Shown here one piece after another: positions 8,535 through 16,934 of a DNA stretch of 64,000 bases (positions are counted from its first letter, which is position 1; every line of letters begins with the position of its first letter). Source of the stretch: Methanosarcina siciliae T4/M (lineage in GTDB: Archaea > Halobacteriota > Methanosarcinia > Methanosarcinales > Methanosarcinaceae); assembly GCF_000970085.1 (NCBI RefSeq), contig NZ_CP009506.1, positions 2,294,001 through 2,358,000 on the forward strand, in the 5' to 3' direction. The notes under the pieces were generated by a model. It ran no database searches, was not told where the DNA came from, and saw only the letters and a program-made list of their open reading frames with translations. The position numbers were made by a program, and so were the translations under genes.

Positions 8535-10172
8535 ATGCCAGTAATCACCTTGCATTATGAAGACCTTGAGAAACTCACGGGAACAGATAAGGAAACCATC
8601 ATAAAAAGGGTGCCCATGATCGGGGCCGATATCGAAAGAGTTGAAGATGAGTATGTCGATATCGAGTTCTTCCCTGACAGGCCTGACCTTTACAGTGTGG
8701 AAGGGGCAGCCAGGGCAATGAGGGGTTTTCTGGACCTTGAGACAGGGCTTCCCGAATATGCGATAAAGCCTTATGAGGTATCCATATCTGTCAGTGAGGA
8801 TATCCTGAAGATCAGGCCCTTCCTCGGGTGTGCGGTTGTAAGGGGAGTAAAGTTTACGTCCTCTTCTATTAAGTCTCTCATGGACCTGCAGGAAGACCTG
8901 CACTGGGGCCTTGGGAGAAACAGGAAAAAAGTTTCTATCGGGGTTCATAACCTTGAAAACGTGAAACCGCCCTTCAGGTACATGGCAGTTGACCCCGGCT
9001 TTGAGTTCGTGCCCCTTGACTACACCGAAAAAATGAGCATGACGGAAATCCTGGAAAAGCATCCCAAAGGCACAAGGTTTGCCCATCTCGTCAGGGATTT
9101 TGAAAAATACCCGATAATCCTGGACGCAAATGACAACGTGCTGTCCTTCCCGCCCATTATCAACGGGACACTCACAACTGTTACCGAACAGACAACTGAC
9201 CTCTTTATCGATGTAACCGGCCTTGGGGAAGCTGTGTATACGGCCTTAAACATCGTGGTCACAGCCCTTGCCGAAAGAGGAGGGCAGATCGAGTTTGTAA
9301 GGGTGATCCGTCCGGGAGGCGAAGAACTTGTCCTGCCTGACCTTGAGCCCGAAGAAAGGCTGCTTACAAAAGGCGAGGTGAAGGCTCTGATGGGCATGGA
9401 ACTCCCGGTTGAAGAAATCGTAAAACAGCTTGAAAGGATGCGCTTTGGAGCATCTGCCCTTGATGAGGAAACCGTTGAGGTAAAGGTTCCTACCTACAGG
9501 GCGGATATCCTGCATAACTATGACCTTGTAGAGGACATTGCAAAAGGTTATGGCTATGAGAACATCAAGGTCACGGTTCCTGAAACTTATACCCCGGGCA
9601 AATCCCACCCGATTTCTCTCATGCGGGCTTCGGTAAACGAAATTATGGTCGGGCTCGGCTACTATGAGGTTATGCCTTTCACGCTTACCAGCGAAAAGAT
9701 CAACTTTGAAAACATGTGCAGGCCAGAGACTGAAGATGTTACCTACGTGCTTCACCCGATCAGCGAAGACCAGACAATGATCAGGACAACCGTGCTCCCG
9801 AACTTGCTTGAAATTCTTGCCTTAAACCAGCACAGGGAACTTCCGCAGAAGATCTTCGAGTTCGGAGAAGTCGTAAGCAACGAGACAACCGGTCAGCATG
9901 TAGCTGCAGTCTCAATCCACCCGCAGGCAAACTTCACCGAGGTATATGAGGTCGTGGACGCCCTTCTGAGGGAGATGATGCTTCCCTATGAGGTAAAAGA
10001 GTCCGAAGACCCGGCTTTCCTTGAAGGCAGGCGGGCAGATGTTTATGTCAACGGCAAAAAGCTCGGAGTCTTTGGGGAACTCCACCCCGAGGTAATAAGC
10101 AACTTCGCACTCGGATATGCCGTTGTAGGGTTTGAGCTTGACTTAAACGACCTTATAGACAAAAATACTTAA
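8535..10172 (+). CDS. pheT: phenylalanyl-tRNA synthetase beta subunit, archaeal type
   Basis: A 545-residue PheT that joins PheS in the alpha2-beta2 enzyme charging tRNA-Phe. It opens with PVITLHYEDLEKLTG and has FFPDRPDLYSVEGAARAM (B1 region), the B3/B4 editing fold in the first half, a B5 domain around KVPTYRADILHNYDLVEDIA, and the class II-like C-terminal module ending near LGVFGELHPEVISNFALG. It lacks the bacterial C-terminal anticodon-binding extension, as usual for archaea. ATG 8535 gives the family start. The stop codon lies inside the first unit of a 13-bp tandem repeat. pheS is not adjacent. Confidence 0.95.
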   Translation: MPVITLHYEDLEKLTGTDKETIIKRVPMIGADIERVEDEYVDIEFFPDRPDLYSVEGAARAMRGFLDLETGLPEYAIKPYEVSISVSEDILKIRPFLGCAVVRGVKFTSSSIKSLMDLQEDLHWGLGRNRKKVSIGVHNLENVKPPFRYMAVDPGFEFVPLDYTEKMSMTEILEKHPKGTRFAHLVRDFEKYPIILDANDNVLSFPPIINGTLTTVTEQTTDLFIDVTGLGEAVYTALNIVVTALAERGGQIEFVRVIRPGGEELVLPDLEPEERLLTKGEVKALMGMELPVEEIVKQLERMRFGASALDEETVEVKVPTYRADILHNYDLVEDIAKGYGYENIKVTVPETYTPGKSHPISLMRASVNEIMVGLGYYEVMPFTLTSEKINFENMCRPETEDVTYVLHPISEDQTMIRTTVLPNLLEILALNQHRELPQKIFEFGEVVSNETTGQHVAAVSIHPQANFTEVYEVVDALLREMMLPYEVKESEDPAFLEGRRADVYVNGKKLGVFGELHPEVISNFALGYAVVGFELDLNDLIDKNT

Positions 10173-10225
10173 TAAAAATACTTAATAAAAATACTTAATA
10201 AAAATACTTAATAAAAATATTTAAT
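10161..10225. repeat. five-unit 13-bp tandem repeat overlapping the pheT stop
   Basis: The unit AAAAATACTTAAT occurs four times perfectly and a fifth time with one change (AAAAATATTTAAT). The first unit supplies the last codons and the TAA of pheT. Each unit carries a TAA and an AT-rich core. It may be a slippage-generated minisatellite at the 3' end. Confidence 0.9.
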
Positions 10226-10314
10226 GTAAATATTTACTAGCAGTAAAAATTCAGAAAAAATAAAAGTAAAAATTAATTTTCAGGTAGAGGAATGGAAAGT
10301 TTCCTTTTCTTTTC

Positions 10315-10941
10315 TCATTTTTCTTTCAGTATCTTTTCCATTTCTGCCGCTATTTTTCGCACTTCAGGTATTTCTTCGGTTTCAGCAAGCCTGTCCACAA
10401 GTTCAAGCATTTTCTCCTTCATCAAGTCCAGGTCTCCAAGGGTAGAGGAGAGTTCTCTGGCGAGTGATTCCAGGCTTTTTGTTTCTACAAGAACCGAAAG
10501 CTTTTCAGGTTCGGTACTTATTAAGGAGATAGCCTCGGGGGAGTTGAGGTCTATGTCGTATTCTTCTTCAAAGTACCCTTTTGGAACGGTTTTAAGCCAC
10601 CTGACCAGCCGGACATGGCTGATAAAATCGCTGAGCTGCCTGTATTCGTAGTTTCCGGTAACCTTTCCGACCAACACCTCATTTCTGGTCTTGAAAGGGA
10701 CTGCCACAAGGTCTCCTTTCTTTATTTTCGTGACAAAGGAATAGATCTCTCCGGCCCAGGTTTCGGAAAGCTCTCCTCTCATGCCGGGGTATTTCTCAAG
10801 TATGAGTTTTTTTACCTGCTCTTTGTCTTCAATACCGGACAAATCCGGAAACTCCGCCCCTCCGATGGTAATCACGCTGTTCTCAAGGATTATCTCTTCA
10901 TCTTCCAGAGTGCCTGCGGCTTTGAGCAACCAGAATTTCAT
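10315..10941 (-). CDS. Mrr_N/EVE-like (PUA-superfamily) domain protein without a nuclease domain
   Basis: A 208-residue protein. Its first 130 residues follow the pattern seen in the N-terminus of Mrr-type restriction proteins: MKFWLLKAAG, then VITIGGAEFPDLSGIEDKEQ, an Ile/Phe helix, IKKGDLVAVPFKTRNEVLVG and VTGNYEYRQ...HVRLVRWL. In that family the fold is related to PUA/EVE readers of modified bases. The rest (about 150-208) is helical, with heptad-like Leu/Glu spacing ending in EMEKILKEK, probably a coiled coil. No PD-(D/E)XK nuclease follows and no restriction genes are nearby, so a stand-alone reader or regulatory role is more likely than restriction. The start has the expected first strand. 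Confidence 0.6.
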   Translation of the reverse strand: MKFWLLKAAGTLEDEEIILENSVITIGGAEFPDLSGIEDKEQVKKLILEKYPGMRGELSETWAGEIYSFVTKIKKGDLVAVPFKTRNEVLVGKVTGNYEYRQLSDFISHVRLVRWLKTVPKGYFEEEYDIDLNSPEAISLISTEPEKLSVLVETKSLESLARELSSTLGDLDLMKEKMLELVDRLAETEEIPEVRKIAAEMEKILKEK

Positions 10942-10991
10942 AACCTGCCTCCGATTTCATCAGATCTTTTAAGGATTCTCAGCATTTCTGC

Positions 10992-11021
10992 GGATTAGTA
11001 TACTATGGATTAGTATACTAT
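10992..11021. promoter_or_regulatory. tandem 15-bp repeat with TAGTATACTA palindromes
   Basis: Two adjacent copies of GGATTAGTATACTAT, each with a perfect 10-bp palindrome TAGTATACTA, lie 50-80 bp upstream of the Mrr_N-like gene (which reads left) and about 90 bp before the DUF429 gene (which reads right). The position in a divergent promoter region and the 15-bp spacing fit a pair of operator half-sites. No regulator can be named. Confidence 0.5.
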
Positions 11022-11112
11022 CTTCGTATATTCTGCTGCTAATTAACGGTTTCCCGCAGTTCTTCTTCTCCGCAGGAAAAACTCTTTTAAGTTTACAGCC
11101 CCAGGTACAGGT

Positions 11113-11900
11113 ATGGGCAAAAAGGTTTTGTCGGGGTTGACGGCTGCAGAGCGGGATGGTTTTCAGTGTTCCTCGAAGGAGAAAATGAGTCTGACTGTAG
11201 CTGGAAGGTTGAAATTTTCCCAGAGTTCTCATGCCTTGTTGATTTTTTGAAAAATAACTATGAACAGGCTAATCCCCTCATCCTTATCGATATCCCTATA
11301 GGCCTGAAAACAGGAGGGAGTGGAGAGCGGCTTTCGGACCTTGGAGCCCGGAGTATTCTGAAAGCCCGGAAGTCCAGCATTTTTCCTGTGCCGTGCAGGG
11401 AAGCAATTTATGCAAAAACCTATAAGGAAGCCTGCGAGGTTAACGAAAGGCTCACGGGAAAACGCATATCTAAACAGGCCTGGAACATAGTGCCCAAAAT
11501 CCGGGATGTGGACGGCTTCCTGATTGAAAACGAAAATTTCAGGGAAAAGGTCAGAGAAGTCGGACCTGAAATCTGTTTTCAGGCTTTTGCAGGCTTTCCC
11601 ATGAAATACCCGAAAAAGAAAGATGAAGGTTTTCTTGAAAGAAAGGGAGTTCTGGGTAAGGTCTGCCCATTTGCAGATGAACTCGTCGAATTTGCCCTTT
11701 CAAAGTACAGGCGAAAGGACCTTTTAAAAGACGATATCCTGGATGCCCTTGCAGCTGCACTCACTGCACAAATGGGGGGCATATATGGGTTTACTTATGT
11801 ACCCAAAGAACATGAAATAGATAGCAAAGGGCTGAAAATCCAGATGGTTTACTGTGAGTGCGAAAAAGTTCGAAGCCGTGAAAAGCAGAGTGAACTTTGA
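11113..11900 (+). CDS. DUF429 protein (predicted RNase H-like nuclease) with a frameshifted 5' end
   Basis: The open frame encodes VGVDGCRAGWFSVFLEG, then LILIDIPIGLKTGGSGER, CREAIYAKTYKEACE, VGPEICFQAFAGFPM and DILDALAAALTA, the DUF429 pattern with acidic residues at RNase H-like positions. The motif GVDGCRAGW at 11130 has no ATG, GTG or TTG upstream in its frame before a TAA at 11088. The first in-frame start is GTG 11166, which would remove the first Asp. An ATG at 11113 (MGKK) with good spacing is one base out of frame, across the run AAAAA. One extra A would give MGKKGFVGVDGC. So the annotated start is either a late GTG in a damaged gene or hides a one-base error. DUF429 function is unproven. 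Confidence 0.7.
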
Positions 11901-11919
11901 GATGTTATGGCTTAAAAAA

Positions 11920-12714
11920 TCAAATATCCGGCTTTTCTTCCGTTGGTTCAGCCACCCGCATGCAGTGCCAGAAAAGCTCCTTTCCCCATCTTAAAGCTTT
12001 TTCTTCGGTGGATATGAGTAGCTGGTCTCTCAACTTTCCGTCATTTTCGAACATTTTTAGAGAAAGGAACTTGTCCGTTACAACGATTATTGGAATGGGT
12101 GAGGGTTTCTGGCAGATGAATATTTTTGAATTTTCGCTTTTGAAAAGCCTCTTTGCTTCTTCAGGAAAACCGGTAACCAGACGCTCTATGACATTTTTCG
12201 TCATGCAGAGCGTGAGTTTGGTTCCGTTTTCCGCAAGGGATGCGTAGAGGGAAGGTGCTTCCGGATGGAAATAAGAGACAAGAGTAAAGATCTCTTTTGA
12301 ACTCCGGATATTATCCATGAAAACTTTCGGAGTTTCAAGCATGTGTTCCGCGTCAGGCTCAAGCAGTTCACAGTGCTCGAGTTCGTCAATTCTCTCCAGA
12401 AGGTAATCGGGAATCTGAGTTAAATCCCGGGTTTTCCAGTATTCGCCATTAGCTTCAAAGACTTCTATCGAATTCAGGAATGGCTCCATATTTTCAACTA
12501 TTACTTCACCGATTTCGGATAACATGTAAACTTTCTTTTCTTCAATTATCAGGCGGGCATCTTTCATTTTTTTAATATGAGGTTGGATAGATCTGGCATC
12601 TACGTTGAGTAAGTTCTTGATTGTATCGATATCTCTCGGCTCTTCTTTCAGAAGAAGTAAAAGATCTTTTCTCCTGTCAGAATAGAAGATGAGATTAACC
12701 AGTGACTGTTTCAT
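11920..12714 (-). CDS. winged-helix transcriptional regulator with FilR1/DUF1724 domain
   Basis: A 264-residue protein of a family expanded in Methanosarcina. Residues 1-75 form an ArsR-like winged helix (SDRRKDLLLLLKEEPRDIDT, then LNVDARSIQPHIKKMKDARL and a beta wing). The following domain carries the LERIDELEHCELLEPD, SKEIFTLVSYFHPEAP and PIPIIVVTDKFLSLKMF motifs of the DUF1724/FilR1 middle domain, found in FilR1, a regulator of methanogenesis genes. The effector is unknown. It is a lone minus-strand gene convergent with DUF429, 20 bp apart. AT-rich DNA upstream would hold its promoter. Confidence 0.85.
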   Translation of the reverse strand: MKQSLVNLIFYSDRRKDLLLLLKEEPRDIDTIKNLLNVDARSIQPHIKKMKDARLIIEEKKVYMLSEIGEVIVENMEPFLNSIEVFEANGEYWKTRDLTQIPDYLLERIDELEHCELLEPDAEHMLETPKVFMDNIRSSKEIFTLVSYFHPEAPSLYASLAENGTKLTLCMTKNVIERLVTGFPEEAKRLFKSENSKIFICQKPSPIPIIVVTDKFLSLKMFENDGKLRDQLLISTEEKALRWGKELFWHCMRVAEPTEEKPDI

Positions 12715-13611
12715 CTGTCCACCTGAAGTTTATCCACTGTTCGTATAATTCATTAAAAACTTTTTTGTTTAAGCCGTAAAAAACTTTTCATTCTTGAGCC
12801 TAATTTCTCTCCTTATATTTTAATGTTTTTCGAATTTTCGGACTCTCTGATGAATTCTTTTTATTGCAGCATTATTTGAAAAACTATAATAAGAATATGA
12901 AAAATTAAATCTAAATTATAATATGGAACTTTAATAATGTGAAAACTAAAAATTGGGTGGTCCACCTTTACATGGTTGATAGCCCGAGTTTCGCTAGCAG
13001 AGGAGAGGCTCTGCAGTACGCTGTCTGTTTCGCTACGCTCAAGCAGATTATTTTATATATTAGAGACAGACGCTTCACTCCCGTACTAAATTAAGATTTC
13101 TTCCCCATATAATGTTACTCTCTATCTCGAGTCGTTCCTGTCCCGCTCGACGCAGGAGAGCGGTCTTTCCCCAGAAAACAAAAAAGAAGAAAAAGAGCAC
13201 GTAAAGAAAAAAACAACATGCCAGCAATTAAAAGCTTCTGAGACACTTGTGAGTGAAAAAGAAAACAGTAGGTCAACAGGCAGAAATTTTGGTCTCATTT
13301 CTCTTTAATTTCTGCTTCTTTTTCTTTTTGTTAAGGGCCGCCAGACAAGCTGGCGGAGGTGATTATATTTACTTATCTGTGAATTTTAATGAGATTCTCC
13401 ATGTCAAGATATGAATTGTCTGTTCCTTTTTGAGTCGCAGACTTGACAGGTTCAGTCCCTCAAGGGGTATCAATAAAACAGATCCTAATTTCGGATATCC
13501 GGATAATATCACCCGGTTAATAAGGGATCACCTAAAATTGAAACTCAGTCTAAATAATGCAAACAGAATTAAAAAACAAAAAATTAATAAAAATCAAACA
13601 GGAAGAATTAA
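12715..13611. other. intergenic region without a convincing gene
   Basis: About 0.9 kb. The first 250 bases are AT-rich promoter-like DNA for the regulator. Bases 12950-13160 are GC-richer and contain short imperfect inverted repeats (GTCTGTTTCGCTACGCTC, TAGAGACAGACGCTTCACTC), perhaps the remains of a mobile element or an RNA, but no family is recognised. A hairpin repeat lies at 13335-13361. The small frame at 13430-13642 has lysine-rich low-complexity content and no family, so it is not called. Confidence 0.4.
13335..13361. repeat. GC-rich hairpin repeat, copy 2 (REP-like)
   Basis: GGGCCGCCAGACAAGCTGGCGG forms a 7-bp perfect stem (CCGCCAG/CTGGCGG) with loop ACAAG. It is the reverse complement, with few changes, of the element at 811-840. 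Both lie in intergenic DNA. Confidence 0.5.
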
Positions 13612-13899
13612 AAAACAGAAGAAGAAAATAGCAAGAAGCTGAAGAGTATTTCTTATTTTTACTGGAGTTGTGAGCCTCTGGACCCAAACAGATACCTTTG
13701 TAAAGAATGTACATGCTCAAAAGCATCTGCATCTACGTTTGAGAACTTAGCTGAAACTTTGTCTGAGGACTTACCTGATAACTTGGCTGAAGCTTTAGCT
13801 GAGAATTTTACTAAAAACTCAGCCAGTACCGGAACTGATAGTCAGCCGGAGATTCGATTTCAGACTTCAGTGGCAGTCAAATCGGAATCTATACCATGA
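13612..13899 (+). CDS. possible short gene or 5' remnant upstream of the FGE-like gene
   Basis: An open frame with no ATG runs from a TAA at 13609 to a TGA at 13897-13899 that overlaps the ATG of the next gene (ATGA). Its product has a Cys motif (LCKECTCSK) and a Glu/Leu/Asn-rich stretch with a repeated pattern (ENLAETLSEDLPDNLAEA). The overlap suggests translational coupling, but the missing start and nearby poly-A tracts suggest a frameshifted or truncated gene. No family is recognised. Confidence 0.25.
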   Translation, partial: KTEEENSKKLKSISYFYWSCEPLDPNRYLCKECTCSKASASTFENLAETLSEDLPDNLAEALAENFTKNSASTGTDSQPEIRFQTSVAVKSESIP

Positions 13900-14615
13900 T
13901 CTGGAACTCAATCGGAATGGAGTTTGTTCTGCTTCCTGCAGGAGAATTTGATATGGGTTCTCCTTCCCGTGAGAAGCGCAGAAAGCTCTGGGAAAGCCCC
14001 GTACACAGGGTATCTATAAAAAAGCCTTTTTATCTTGGCAGGTATCCGGTTACACAGGAACAGTGGAGTAAAGTTACGGGAAGTAACCCCTCATATTTCC
14101 GGGGGGAAAAACATCCGGTTGAAACTGTTTCCTGGGAAGAGGTTCAGGCTTTTATCCGAAAACTTAATGCTTTTGAAACTACTGGCGAAAGGAAATCAGT
14201 TTACCGCCTCCCCACAGAAGCCGAGTGGGAATATGCAGCAAGAGCAGGAACCACAGGCAGCTACTTTTTCGGGAACGACGAAACGAAACTTAAAGAATAT
14301 GCCTGGTTTCTTGAAAACTCAGGACTTGAAACTCATCCGGTCGGTTTGAAGAAGCCCAATCCCTGGGGGCTTTACGACATCTATGGAAATGTAGGTGAGT
14401 GGGTGCAGGACGAGTACCATATCAGCTACAAAGGAGCGCCTCCGGACGGCAGGGCATGGGAAAACCAATTCCAGGGAATATCCACTCCCGTTAGGATAAG
14501 AAGGGGAGGGGGCTGGAACGGAAATGCAGGCTGCTGCAGGTCTGCTGAAAGGCTTTTTGCGCCGCAGGATCAGAAATTCAACAGCCTGGGATTCAGGGTT
14601 GTTAAGGAGGTTTGA
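13896..14615 (+). CDS. formylglycine-generating-enzyme (SUMF1) family protein
   Basis: A 239-residue C-type-lectin-like protein of the FGE-sulfatase family. Typical motifs appear in order: NSIGMEFVLLPAGEFDMGS, HRVSIKKPFYLGRYPVTQEQW, HPVETVSWEEVQAF, RLPTEAEWEYAARAGTTG, GLYDIYGNVGEWVQD and RRGGGWN...NSLGFRVV. True FGEs use two late cysteines to oxidise a sulfatase Cys; here GNAGCCRSAERLF has vicinal Cys residues but not clearly the catalytic pair, and no sulfatase is nearby, so a non-catalytic or other role is possible. It has no signal peptide, so it is probably cytoplasmic. Confidence 0.85.
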   Translation: MIWNSIGMEFVLLPAGEFDMGSPSREKRRKLWESPVHRVSIKKPFYLGRYPVTQEQWSKVTGSNPSYFRGEKHPVETVSWEEVQAFIRKLNAFETTGERKSVYRLPTEAEWEYAARAGTTGSYFFGNDETKLKEYAWFLENSGLETHPVGLKKPNPWGLYDIYGNVGEWVQDEYHISYKGAPPDGRAWENQFQGISTPVRIRRGGGWNGNAGCCRSAERLFAPQDQKFNSLGFRVVKEV

Positions 14616-14674
14616 TCATCTGTAACTCCCCTAAGAAACCTTTTTATGCCCGTTGTTTACAGATATTGGCCGGA

Positions 14675-16069
14675 TTAGCAAATATGGGCCATCTCCTTTT
14701 CTGATGGACATGGTTTTTCTGTCCCGGATTCAGTTCCGTTTTCAAGGAATTGGCAGGCTTTTTCAAGGTCTTCGACTATAATTGATGCCATGTCCGGAGT
14801 GAAGTTTTCTCGTACGACGATGCGCATTATCTCGATATCCGCCGCATTTTCCGGGAGACAGTAGGCAGGGACTATCCATCCTCTTTCCCTCAATTTGTGC
14901 GAGAGCTGAAGCAGGGAATAACCAGTTTCCTCTTTTTGTCTAAAAGCAATTATAGGGAGCCTTTCTCCTTTGTTCAGCATTTCGAAACGGCCCAGACTGT
15001 CAACTTTCCTGGCGAGATCCTGGGAAACGTCAAGGATTTTTTTCATTATTCCGGTATAACCAGCTCTTCCGAACCTTAAAAAATTGTAATATTGGGCCGC
15101 AACCATTGCACTGCCTCCTGAAAAGTTCAGGGTGTACGAATCTTCCATTTCCCCAAGGTAGTTTACATGGAAAATCAGGTCTTCGGGGAGGTCACTTTTA
15201 TTACGGAAGATCAGCCAGCCAAGGCCCGGATAAGTCAATCCGTACTTATGCCCTGAAACATTTACGGATTTTACTCTTTCCAGCCTGAAATCCCACTCAA
15301 AATCCGGTTCGGTAAAGGGCAATATGAAGCCGCCACTTGCAGCATCGATATGGATGGGTATGTCCCAGCCTTTTTCTTTCTTATATTCCAGAAGTAAATC
15401 GTTAATGTCTTTTACAGGATCTATTTCTCCTGTAAAGGTCGTCCCCAGAACGCAACCGACACAGATCGTGTTCTCGTCAATCCTCTCTGCGACAGCTTCA
15501 GCCGTGATTGTGCGCTTGTCCTTGTCTATAGGAACTTTTCTGGCATCAACATCAAAGTACCTGGCAAACTTATCCCAGCAAACGTGAGCATCGTTTCCGA
15601 AAATTATGTTTGGCTTATCAGTACCTTGCCCCCCTGATTTTTTCCAGTTCCACTTATGAGCCAGCAAACCCAGCATTATGGCTTCCGAAGAGCCAGCTGT
15701 TGACGTGCCCACAAAATCGGTGTGATGGCCATTAAAAAGGCGGCCAAGCATATTCACAATATTATGGTGAATAACTCTGGAAGTTTGGGGATATTCGAAA
15801 ATATCTATGATATTTTTGCTGATGTTTTCCATGACAAGCTTATCTGCTTCCGGTTCCATCCATGTGTTGACAAAACTTGCCAGATTCAGGAAAGGATTGC
15901 CGTCGAGACTCTGCTCATCATGTACCAGTTGATAAGCTGCCCTCGGGCTCATACCCTCCTCGGGAAATTCATACTTGGGAATTCCTTTATCTCTTGTTTT
16001 TCGGACATATCTGGCACTATATGCTCCAACACGATATTTCTTCGATTCATCCAAACTTTCCAGATTCAT
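14675..16069 (-). CDS. gadB: glutamate decarboxylase (PLP-dependent)
   Basis: About 464 residues of the group II PLP decarboxylase family, converting glutamate to GABA and CO2. Features include DGNPFLNLASFVNTWMEPEA, the cofactor region VGTSTAGSSEAIMLG, HIDAASGGFILPF with the PLP-pairing Asp, and the Schiff-base lysine in SVNVSGHKYGLTYPG. The C-terminal domain ends with a Cys/Glu-rich tail. Of two possible starts, ATG 16069 (MNLESLDESKKYRVG) has a GAGG site 4-5 bases upstream and fits the family; ATG 16114 would add 15 residues. No antiporter (gadC) is adjacent. In archaea related enzymes can act on aspartate or tyrosine for coenzyme synthesis (MfnA), but length and motifs fit GadB better. Confidence 0.85.
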   Translation of the reverse strand: MNLESLDESKKYRVGAYSARYVRKTRDKGIPKYEFPEEGMSPRAAYQLVHDEQSLDGNPFLNLASFVNTWMEPEADKLVMENISKNIIDIFEYPQTSRVIHHNIVNMLGRLFNGHHTDFVGTSTAGSSEAIMLGLLAHKWNWKKSGGQGTDKPNIIFGNDAHVCWDKFARYFDVDARKVPIDKDKRTITAEAVAERIDENTICVGCVLGTTFTGEIDPVKDINDLLLEYKKEKGWDIPIHIDAASGGFILPFTEPDFEWDFRLERVKSVNVSGHKYGLTYPGLGWLIFRNKSDLPEDLIFHVNYLGEMEDSYTLNFSGGSAMVAAQYYNFLRFGRAGYTGIMKKILDVSQDLARKVDSLGRFEMLNKGERLPIIAFRQKEETGYSLLQLSHKLRERGWIVPAYCLPENAADIEIMRIVVRENFTPDMASIIVEDLEKACQFLENGTESGTEKPCPSEKEMAHIC

Positions 16070-16934
16070 TTTCCTCGAAATCGTAATTTCAACCCCCTTC
16101 AGATACAGTAACATAATCCTCTGTCTCTCAAGCTTACTTTGAAAATATGAAAAAATACAAAGTTGCTGAAAGGCGAGTTTGGGCTTCTAATTAATTATCT
16201 CTACTCATTTTAATAATAATCGTCTAATTCTTTTTAGCTTTAAGATATGCAGCTTACTTCTGGACGTTTCATAAACTCTTACACCAAATTGCCCATTCAA
16301 AATAAATTTCAAGGAAACCAACATTTTGCTTTTGAAGAGATTTTATGGAAATCCCATAAATGATGTAGCACCCTTGACCCCTGCCCGCTTTTTCCAGGCA
16401 GGGGTAAAAAAGGAGTTGCAGGTGCTTTCTACGATTTAGGAGGCGATTTCATATTTGTGTCTGTCGGGTAGAGACACTTCTCTATACTACTAACTGATAT
16501 TTAATACTTTTGTTTTCTTTTTTGTTACTCATTGTTAATTATATATCTTTTTATATTACCTTTATAGGAGTACTATTTTCCCTGAAAGTTTGCCGTTAAA
16601 GATTGGTAAAATATTAAAAGTCAATCCTTAAATCAAGAAACACAAATATGAAGGACACAAGATAGAGAATATGGTTGTGCGGGTCAGAGATATTCGTAAT
16701 TTAGACATGTTATAAATGATTTTTTACATTCCATTTTTTAATCAAGATAACTCCATTATGAAAAAGCCGCGCTGTAAGCGCGGTAAATTTCCGTGAAGAC
16801 GTCTAATAAGGTTGTTTTGTTTCCTCTAAACCTACAAATCGTTCTTCCTTTTTTACATCTATCAACAAAAATCTATAGCCACCACTACCGTTATTCAATC
16901 CTTTTCCTCATCTCTCCTCTCCTACCAGGTTACT
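16070..16934. other. intergenic region with two hairpins, no gene
   Basis: No convincing coding frame. A strong hairpin ACCCCTGCC...GGCAGGGGT lies at 16377-16405, followed by AAAAAAGG. A second, GTGTCT/AGACAC, lies near 16455-16475. The rest is AT-rich and probably includes the right-end flank of the IS110 element. Bases 16767-16800 hold a short GCGC-rich inverted repeat (GCCGCGCTGTAAGCGCGG). Confidence 0.4.

Noticed and set aside
13430..13642. 70-codon Lys/Asn-rich frame
   Set aside because: Low complexity, unusual start, and no recognisable family.
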